Assembly: GCA_900088475.1 (NCBI GenBank)
Contig: FLMG01000613.1
Coordinates: forward strand, 10,923-23,132
Source: Hyphochytrium catenoides
Taxonomy: Eukaryota; Sar; Hyphochytriomycetes; Hyphochytriales; Hyphochytriaceae
Length of the DNA stretch: 12,210 nt
Reading direction: 5' to 3'
The notes beneath the pieces are model-generated. The model did no database searches and was not told the origin of the DNA. It worked only from the letters and a program-made list of their open reading frames with translations. Position numbers and translations under genes: made by a program. Position 1 is the stretch's first letter. Every line of letters starts with the position of its first letter. Positions 1 through 7,435 of the stretch are shown here, piece by piece.

Positions 1-40
<40 letters not shown>

Positions 41-45
41 TTCTC
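1..45. repeat. CT-rich microsatellite at the left edge
   Basis: An uninterrupted run of pyrimidines, mostly (CT)n with a few TTT interruptions, and more pyrimidine-rich sequence after it. It is simple-sequence DNA with no coding signal. The same repeat type, in opposite orientation, forms the right edge of the window. Confidence 0.95.
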
Positions 46-3000
46 ATCTTAGTTTCCTCCTTCAACACTACTTCAGCTTCAAACCCATCCCAGTCCAGAC
101 ACATAGCTACGTAAGGGTAAGATCTTACTGTATATGTTACTGCAGAAAATCCAAACACAGATGAGCTACAAATTCACCATCTCTTACCGGTGGGTAAGGG
201 TTACAGGCTGCACTTCGGTTTTATTAGTAGGACATTAGGAGGAAGAATGGGATTCTCATTGCTTGGCCTTACTCTGTCTCCCTCTTATCTTACCTGTTTG
301 CCATACATCAAGATCTCTCATCGCTTTCTCTGATTGAGCTGCTACTCTTTCTCTCCCTCATTTGACTCTGTCTCTCAGACTGATATAGATTTCCTCCCTA
401 ACGCTTGTCTCTCCTCCCCAATGCGTTGTATCTCACTTGCCATTCTGTCTCCTTTCATTTGTTGGCGTTTCTAGGATGGACCCAACGTCAACCCCAACCT
501 CCTTTCACAGGCGAAACCTTTCCCTTAAATGATATTGGAATCCTTCGAGTTAATTTGTGATGTAAAGCCAGCAATTTCCCCCCATGGAGTATGGCAGAAA
601 GTTACACCGTTACGAAACATTTCAGCATGTATACTTCAGAAACTTCTTCAACCCAAGAAAAACTCAACAAGACAGGCCAGCACGCTTTCTCTCATCCTGG
701 ATTATCCCATTCTTGTCGCAAAAGTACAGGTTCTCAAATTCTCCTATTCAAGGGCTCGCTTTTGAGAAGACTGCATGTCCAATAACCTCGTAGTTTAGCT
801 CCCCTTGGTTTAATAGCTACATAAGAGTCCGGATACGTCCTAGGGTTGACGCTTAAGGCTGCATTTTTATTTCTTGGGATTCATTTTAATCTTGTGGAAA
901 ACGGTTAAGGATAGATAATATTCGGTCGGGCTCTCACTAAGAAGGTCGTTTGGGGGGTTAGGGAATACCGACTGTGCTGGCTTTGTTGAAGTTCTGGTGG
1001 GTGCGAAAGATCCGAAGATGCGGCCAAGGCAGCAGGCCAACATCATTGCGTTGAGCTTCAGTCTGTCATCGGTTCATGGTCTTGTCCACACGCCCAGGGC
1101 AACATCATCATTGAGCTCAGCTTTGGCACACCGCCTGCATGCTGTCTGTTTTTGCTGCTGTCCACTGCTGAACGTGCTCTCATACAGCTTGATCTTCTCC
1201 TGATGTTCCTTGTCCGGTGGTGCTGTTTGGAACGGGCTGATGCTTACGTTCAATCAGTACTCCTCCGTGGCTGTTAATGCTGCCTACCTCCTGCTTATAA
1301 CTCGCGGAAACCTAATGCCGCTGCTGCTGTCTACAATGCTGCCTCCCTGCCGTTGAAGACGTAATAGAGCATGAACTTTGCCTCCACTTCTCTCGAAGTG
1401 GCACGGCTGGAGTGCAAAGGTAGTAAAAGGCAAGGTGGGAAAGATATCACTCAGGCCGCTTAGCCATCCCACAGCAGAGCATTTGTCTGTGGACACTTCT
1501 GTGCTATCTCCTACCCTCTTGCACTTCCCTTTCTCTCCTCATCTCCACTCTAATAATTACATCGGCACCTCCTGTCAGTCGAAACCCCTGGCCTGTTTGC
1601 TGATCCTTCCTGAGTCATCACACTGCGCGGAATTGCGCCGGGTGACGTTAGGCCTTACCCATTGGCTGTTCTCCTCCCCTGTTTGAAAGCCTTTTCCCTC
1701 CCATGTCTGAACCCATATTTACCAGGCCATACATCGTGCCCTTTTTCTTCAATGCAAGCTATCCTTTTTCTCCCTTTGTCACATTGAATTCAAGTTGGTC
1801 GTGGTCCTAGTAGTGCTCCCAATGCGTTTCACCTTCTCACGCAGTCACGCAGCCAGGGATGCACCCTGGCTGGATTCGGCGGAGCTATGAGGAGAGTGTA
1901 CGTGCAGAAGCGCACGCATTGCTCGTCACCACCACAATTTTTGGGGGGCCAGTAGGACAAGAACGTTCGTAACATAGTGCAATTTATTTCGCCGATATCA
2001 CTCTACCGTGGAGAGGTATTTCCTCTACGTCCATCTGCTGAACGTCAGTCAGGCCACAGCCAGATTTTCTATTAGGCGCGTGCTCAGCGTATCCATCCCA
2101 GGGCCGTCAGAGGAGATGTGCCAGTAAATAAAGGGTCTCTCTTTAGTTGCCCTTAAGCAGCAGACCTTTTGTTCCTTCAGAACTCCACTTACTGCTCTCC
2201 CTGCTACACAATACGAACTCCCTTTGCCGCTAAGAGGGTACTGAGCGACATGGGTAGCTGGAAACCGGCCACTGGGATGCCAAAGAGCAGCAAGTGGCCG
2301 ACGTAGGGCACTAAGACTTAGGTGTTGTTCCTCACAGGCTTCTGATTCACCTCTCTCTACTTCCCTGTTACTGAAAGCAAATGGCATGATGGTTCACCCG
2401 CCATTTGAAACCATGGAGGCTATTAAAGACATAGAGCTTTTGTACCTTCTGCGCAATAAATAAGGGCAAGCTGGTGAAGATTGACTAACGGAAGTTGTAA
2501 GAGCGCCAAGCGTCTAATAGTTCATTGACCAGCAGATTTCACTTTGGTCATCGAGACGATACACGACCGCTTGGTAGAGTGCCCCTGGGAACACAGAAGT
2601 AATGAGATGCTCTATCAAGGTGTACGGAGGCTCCGCGTCAAGAAGTAGCGAGCCCAACTGGCCCTTGGAACAATGGAGGAGATGGCAGGCAACAACTCAT
2701 CTATGCTGGAGATCCCCAGGATCGGTCGGCCGACTTCCATAAGCACTAACAAGCTTGAGCATTTTGAAAATGAGAGCCAGCCGAGCGCATGCTTTACGCT
2801 CTCTAGGACCCCAGCACCGCCTAATATACAAGTCTTTGACACACAGACCACTATTTGCTACTATCAGGCTCCTATGCCCTGGTGGTCGGGAAGCGCCAAT
2901 GAAACAGTCCTCCGCTAAATGCTATAGTAGGGAACAATTCCCTGCTTCCTCTTACACCGCTTCTTCCTTTGAAGCCGGATGGGCACATGGTCATCCTCCC

Positions 3001-3254
3001 ACGTGCTTCTTATCTTCTTTCTAAAGGCCAGAGATCGTATCATGCAAATGAACCTGTGGAGATTAAGATGGTGGGGAGTGTGGGGAGTACCCCCAAAGTT
3101 ATTAATGGCGCAGGCCGCGGGGCTCCCAGTGACTTATTAGTGCCAATGTGGTTTAACTGGCCAATGTGGTCTGCTCGCCATTGAACCGAATACCCGTATG
3201 CAGACGGGAAGCGCTGCCTGCTACGACGCTACTATCGCCACCTCAACATTTTAG
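46..3254. other. Long stretch without a recognisable gene
   Basis: Only short open frames (about 60 to 112 codons) occur on either strand. None has a recognisable motif, signal peptide, membrane pattern or neighbour that would extend it across an intron. The longest, on the minus strand at 2049-2387, shows no family resemblance that I can name. I saw no tRNA B-box, no terminal inverted repeats and no reverse transcriptase or transposase motif. The sequence is locally pyrimidine-rich (about 280-480 and 1500-1560), which is common in intergenic DNA of this window. Weak local echoes, such as CAACATCAT at 1038 and again at 1100, are too short to call a repeat family. Decayed gene or transposon sequence cannot be excluded. 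Confidence 0.55.
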
Positions 3255-3405
3255 TATATAACACTAGAGAATGATATTCGGGAGTTGGAAGCAGTGGCAC
3301 GAGAAGTCAAACTCAAGGCAAAGGAATACCATCGATCAGGGAAGATACAGTGAAGAAGCCGTCAGAAGAAAGGACAAAGAGCGGTGCCAGTCGATTATAA
3401 ATCAG
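3255..3405 (+). pseudogene. Possible frame-broken remnant of a coiled-coil coding segment
   Basis: From 3255 a short open frame reads into a charged helical stretch (NDIRELEAVAREVKLKAKE, starting at 3270), then YHRSG, and meets a TGA at 3351-3353. In a neighbouring frame the similar-looking charged text RYSEEAVRRKDKERCQSI runs from about 3343. The two pieces would read as one continuous amphipathic, Lys/Arg/Glu-rich helix if a single indel lay near 3340. This is what a decaying coding exon often looks like, but no domain is identifiable and no flanking exon was found. It could equally be chance. I do not assign a function. Confidence 0.2.
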
Positions 3406-4235
3406 CCAGCTCTTAGACTATTGTGCCGCCCCTCTACTGCTATGGTACAACGTCAGCGCCCGGCATACTGAGGAGTGAAAGCTTCAAAAGGACACTGATG
3501 AGGTCTGACATCTCCATCTTCAGGTCGCTTGATTGCCATCAGAACTTCGGACAAGAGCGCAGAGACACTGCAGAGACAATGAGCCGTACAGAACCAGAAC
3601 CTCATTTATTTGTGAGATACATGGTTAGCCGTTTATTATTCCTGATCTGAGAAGGTATGGTGATGTGATTGACACTGCCCACGAAGATCTTAGTCCAAGC
3701 CGAAAATCTTCCTTGCTCAAACACTTCTTGACCCAAAGTATAGTTTTCTATATCGATTCCTATTCTACCTAGCTACGAATATAATATCGAAAGACAGTAA
3801 CTCTAAGAGGGCTCCTTTGGGCTACGAAGATACCGTAAATATGAGCGGTTGATTAGGATCAAGGACGGAAACTAAAATTTGGTCAGATCAGAATTGATGT
3901 TCGTTTCATTGGAACTTGAGTCTCCGTCCGACTCGCCTCCTCCTCCTCAGATCATTGGACAAACAGTGCCCTTTTGACTTATATTAGCAGCAGCGGCGAT
4001 GAGTGCTGAAGGAGAAGCGGTCTCTGGCTGGCTCTCGAGTCATGGTAGACAGACACCATCCACTGCTCAGACGGCTATCCCTTACTTAGGTCCCAGGATG
4101 GCTGTCATGATGAGGGACGGCATGGAGGAGGGCCGATAAGAGATGGTTCCTCTTGATCTCCAGTGCAGTGAGGACAAGAGACGGACCGCGGACGGAACAA
4201 CTATCGCTCATGAGGGTTCCACATACTCTTACCAA
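3406..4235. other. Intergenic sequence with no recognisable gene
   Basis: Short open frames only, with no recognisable domain, RNA gene or mobile-element terminus. It leads into the pyrimidine-rich upstream region of the symporter gene. Confidence 0.55.
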
Positions 4236-4262
4236 CTCTCTCTCTCTCTCTTCCTGTGTGTG
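4236..4262. repeat. Short CT then GT microsatellite upstream of the symporter
   Basis: A (CT)n run of about 17 bases is followed directly by a TTCC step and a short (TG)n run, inside a wider pyrimidine-rich zone (about 4230-4450) some 320-540 bases upstream of the symporter start. The frames that cross it encode only Ser/Leu/Phe-rich low-complexity text on one strand and Arg/Glu-rich text on the other, so these are not taken as genes. Confidence 0.85.
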
Positions 4263-4722
4263 TGCCTCTCGCGTTCTCCTTTCTTTCTCTCCTCTCACAC
4301 CTCTGACCGTTTTGGGGCTCGCGTCCTGGTGCTTTCTAACTATTCTCACTTTCTATGCCCGATGACCCTCTATCACATTTGTTGCTTTGTTCTGTCGTTC
4401 CCGTTTCCACTGTCCTTTGCACCAAGCTGCCTGCCTCAATACTTCTTTCTTTATGTATTTTTTATCATATAATAAGACCAGCTTAGCTCGCAGCACTGTG
4501 ATGTCCTACCAAGGAATCCGAACAATGAACCTCAAGCAAGGCAATGAATGTCCATGGCCGCTAATCGACAGACACTTTGCGGTAAACCCACTAAAGACTC
4601 AGTGACAAATTTGACATAGAGAGTGTAGCAGTAGGCTGCGAGCGCACCAAATCGGCTACTTAGCTAGCCAACGGCGCAAGGGCTAATCCCTCCTCGCTCT
4701 CCTCTCGAAGATCTGATCTCTG
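4263..4722. other. Upstream region of the symporter gene, no gene seen
   Basis: Pyrimidine-rich at its left end, then mixed sequence. Two short open frames (ending near 4472 and 4605) show low-complexity or unrecognised text. No upstream exon that splices into the symporter is needed: an in-frame TAG sits at 4744-4746, just before the start codon. Confidence 0.5.
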
Positions 4723-4738
4723 TCATTCTGTCCCGAAA
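4723..4738 (+). promoter_or_regulatory. Candidate oomycete-type initiator for the symporter gene
   Basis: TCATTCT at 4723-4729 fits the YCAYTYY core of the oomycete initiator. The following bases do not keep the flanking promoter region (FPR) half of the element. It lies 42 bases before the ATG at 4771, giving a 5' untranslated leader of about 45 bases, a usual length in oomycetes. A seven-base degenerate motif occurs by chance fairly often, so this is a candidate only. Confidence 0.4.
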
Positions 4739-4770
4739 GCTGTTAGGCTTCAGGGATCCTGAGGGATATA

Positions 4771-6483
4771 ATGACCTCAAAGACAGGCAATGAACACTCA
4801 GCTTCTCCAGCGTATGAAGTCTCTCAGACCCCGAGGCCTCTTCAACGTGAGTCTGTTGCTACCTCCCGCCTCAGCGCAATGGAGGCCACGCCTCTTTCTC
4901 AAGCCATGCCTGAGGGACGACATAGTCGATGCTACTCCATACTTCGGAATCAGACTTTCCTTATCCTGGTTGGCGCTGCGCTAGGTATCTTGCTAGGCAT
5001 TGCCATTAGCAATGGCCGTGTCAGCAAGGATGTTGTCTCCTGGATAGCGTTGCCGGGAGATTTATTCCTACGCGCGCTAAAGTGCGTGGTGCTACCACTT
5101 GTCTTTGTGAATGTAGTCTTGGCCGTCATTGAGATGATGGAAGTGGGGAAGGCGGTCAGCATCGGCTGGAAGACAATTGCTTTGTACACATTCACGACTC
5201 TCGTCGCTGCGATGGAAGGATTGATCTCCGTTATAGCTTTTAAGTCGATGTTCTCAAGACTTGACGTTACCTCAGGCCAAAGCAGCGCGAAGATTGTGCA
5301 GCTAACCTGTCCGAGCGATCCTAACTCCTATATGTTTGAGCAGAATGGCACTCTCTCTTGCCTATCCGCAAATACCGCGGGCCTTAATAGCTCTTTCTCC
5401 CAGTTCGAGCTTGTAGATGTAAACAAAGTCCTCGTTGTGAAGGACGTGGGACCCAAGAACGACATCTCCTTCTCTCAGACAGTGCAGGACGGCATTTTTC
5501 GCAAGATGGTACCCTATAACATCTTCGTTGACTTCAGCGATGCTAACTTCATTGGCGTCATTGCGTTCGCCGTTGCTTTTGCTGTGGCTGCACAGTTGAG
5601 GCCCAAGAAAGAACGGGATGTGTCGGCAAGAAAGCTCCGCGTGATGGAGATCATGTCAGAGCTGAATGACATCTTCTTGGTGCTGATCAATGCAGTGATA
5701 TACCTCACTGCACCTGCCGTTGTCTCTCTCATTGCTGGCGCGTTAGGACAGCGGTCCAATCTGGCAAAGGTCTTCTCTGACATTGGAGTTTTGATGGCGG
5801 CAACGATGCTGGCAATGCTCTTTCATGCACTCGTGGTCTATCCTTCTCTATTCTACATGGCGGTGAAGAAGAACCCTTTTAGCTACCTGAAGTTCCTGGT
5901 CCCCGCGCAGACCTTTGCCTTTGCTTCCGCCTCGTCCGCTGCCACTTTGCCGGTAACCATGCGCTGTGTGGCGGATTCTGGAGAGGTGCCTTCCTCTGTG
6001 GCGAACTTTGTTCTCTCTCTTGGAGCAACTATCAATATGGACGGTGGAGCCATCTACTTTCCGGTCGCCATTGTCTTCTTGGCTGTCACCTCTGGCTATG
6101 AAAGTGAGCTTGGTATTGTTTCTTACATCCTTATGGTCCTCCTGGCAACGCTGGGATCGGCAGGAGCAGCCCCTGTGCCCTCGGCTTCGTTGGTTCTCAT
6201 TATCACCGCCTTTAACACAGTCTTCGATACCTCTGGGACGCCGGAAACGTTCTCTTACATCCTCGCGATTGACTGGCTTATGGATCGCTTCCGCACGGTT
6301 GTTAATATCACTGGAGACGCGGTAGTAACAAGAATGGTGACCGCGATGTCTGACCTAGACGTCCAGGCTGAAACCTTACTTCAGGGAGATGAGAAGAGAG
6401 GAAGCATTGCCTCGCAAGTGCTTGAAGGGCGACTTAGCCGCAAGATGACTGAGCCTCAGCTGCTGCAGCATCAGCACCAGTAA
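4771..6483 (+). CDS. SLC1/DAACS family amino acid or dicarboxylate:cation symporter
   Basis: A single-exon gene of 570 codons for a plasma-membrane secondary transporter of the glutamate transporter fold (GltPh, EAAT, ASCT), which couples uptake of acidic amino acids or dicarboxylates to Na+ or H+. Residues 1-58 are a polar, probably cytosolic tail. Membrane segments start at about 63, 97 and 132. The long loop 165-245 holds sequons N192-G-T and N206-S-S and cysteines 180 and 197, as in the glycosylated extracellular loop of animal EAATs. Family signatures follow in order: hairpin HP1 FASASSAATLPVT (384-396), TM7 GATINMDGG (418-426), hairpin HP2 GSAGAAPVPSAS (462-473), and TM8 IDWLMDRFRTVVNITGD (500-516). 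TM8 keeps D505, R508, T509, N512 and D516; the Arg favours acidic substrates. Oddities: NMDGT has become NMDGG (G426), and the proton-coupling Glu of EAATs is F430. The start is the first ATG after an in-frame TAG at 4744-4746. A GTAAGA at 6480-6485 overlaps the stop codon, so an alternative spliced C-terminus is possible. The exact substrate is unknown. Confidence 0.95.
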   Translation: MTSKTGNEHSASPAYEVSQTPRPLQRESVATSRLSAMEATPLSQAMPEGRHSRCYSILRNQTFLILVGAALGILLGIAISNGRVSKDVVSWIALPGDLFLRALKCVVLPLVFVNVVLAVIEMMEVGKAVSIGWKTIALYTFTTLVAAMEGLISVIAFKSMFSRLDVTSGQSSAKIVQLTCPSDPNSYMFEQNGTLSCLSANTAGLNSSFSQFELVDVNKVLVVKDVGPKNDISFSQTVQDGIFRKMVPYNIFVDFSDANFIGVIAFAVAFAVAAQLRPKKERDVSARKLRVMEIMSELNDIFLVLINAVIYLTAPAVVSLIAGALGQRSNLAKVFSDIGVLMAATMLAMLFHALVVYPSLFYMAVKKNPFSYLKFLVPAQTFAFASASSAATLPVTMRCVADSGEVPSSVANFVLSLGATINMDGGAIYFPVAIVFLAVTSGYESELGIVSYILMVLLATLGSAGAAPVPSASLVLIITAFNTVFDTSGTPETFSYILAIDWLMDRFRTVVNITGDAVVTRMVTAMSDLDVQAETLLQGDEKRGSIASQVLEGRLSRKMTEPQLLQHQHQ

Positions 6484-7435
6484 GAGGAAGAAGCTCGAAA
6501 TGATGCTCGCCAATGTTGGCATCTCAATGCCTATAGTAGACAAAGACAAGAGTGAGACGAAGATAACAAGTCGTCCTTTGCCTGAGCATCCTTCTTTCTT
6601 CTCTGCTTACCGTGTCCCTATCTTCGTCTTTGTATGTAGATTTAATTCCTAAAAATGACATGGACAATGCACCGCCGATGTTTAGGAGGCAAAGCGGCTC
6701 CTCATGATAAAGATGCAGCTCGCCAGCTTCAGCGGCGAGCAGCGTAAACTCTAGGGCATAATAAGTGCAGGTAGTTTGGGAAGAGATGGTACAACCCTGA
6801 GACTATTGCCCTCTGCAGCGCTAAGATGGCTTGATTCATCTTTTTCATGGGGTGTCCTATCCCATCACTACGTCATGGGTAGCACTAGCCTTGTCTATCC
6901 TGACACACCGCCAACCCACCAAGCAGATCGTTCATATCATCAGTGACTTGCCAAGACTTTCGAGTGCTTTCATAGAAGAGACTGGCCTCATCAATAGGGG
7001 TGCAGTGCCGAATCGTCGCGGGTCGCTGTGTTTCCCTAACAAACCATAAGCAAACAGAAGTGGACTGACGGAACCTGCTCTCTGGAACTAGAGGAGCACG
7101 AAGGCTACGTTTCCTGGCACTTCCGGTAGTTTGTAGAGTGTCAAGCAGGCATTTTGCCAAGGGCATCTAGTCATTAGTAGTTCCCAAGGCTTTCACCCAT
7201 TGTCATCTCCATCAGTCTTCCTCTTCCCTCACACGAGTTGGCGGAGTGACTTACGCTCGCTTCATGCCTTACTGATAAGTTGGAGCTGTGGAGTGGCACT
7301 CTCACAGGACAGAGGCTACTTCTGAAGGCAAAAGGACATGGAGGAGGCAAGTTATGTGCATCAATGCTTTACAGATACTATTATAAAGACCTGGTTCTTA
7401 TCAGATCATCACGAATTAATGCCGCAGCACGAGGT
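6484..7435. other. Intergenic region between convergent genes (both 3' ends)
   Basis: About 950 bases that must hold both 3' untranslated regions. I see no gene: the open frames here (for example 6885-7166 on the minus strand) are short and unrecognisable. No canonical AATAAA stands out near either stop. A T-rich stretch with TGTATGTAG at about 6631-6639 lies 150 bases past the symporter stop and could be a 3' splice site or 3'-end processing region. Confidence 0.6.

Noticed and set aside
1038-1124. Echoed CAACATCAT..TTGAGCT segments 62 bases apart
   Set aside because: Only about 20 bases agree with gaps, and no third copy was found. Not enough to call a tandem repeat or mobile element.
2049-2387. 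112-codon minus-strand open frame
   Set aside because: No recognisable motif, no splice partner and no promoter element. Length is within chance for this base composition.
4086-4472. Open frames on both strands across the CT tract upstream of the symporter
   Set aside because: They are products of the microsatellite (Ser/Leu runs on one strand, Arg/Glu runs on the other) and have no family features.
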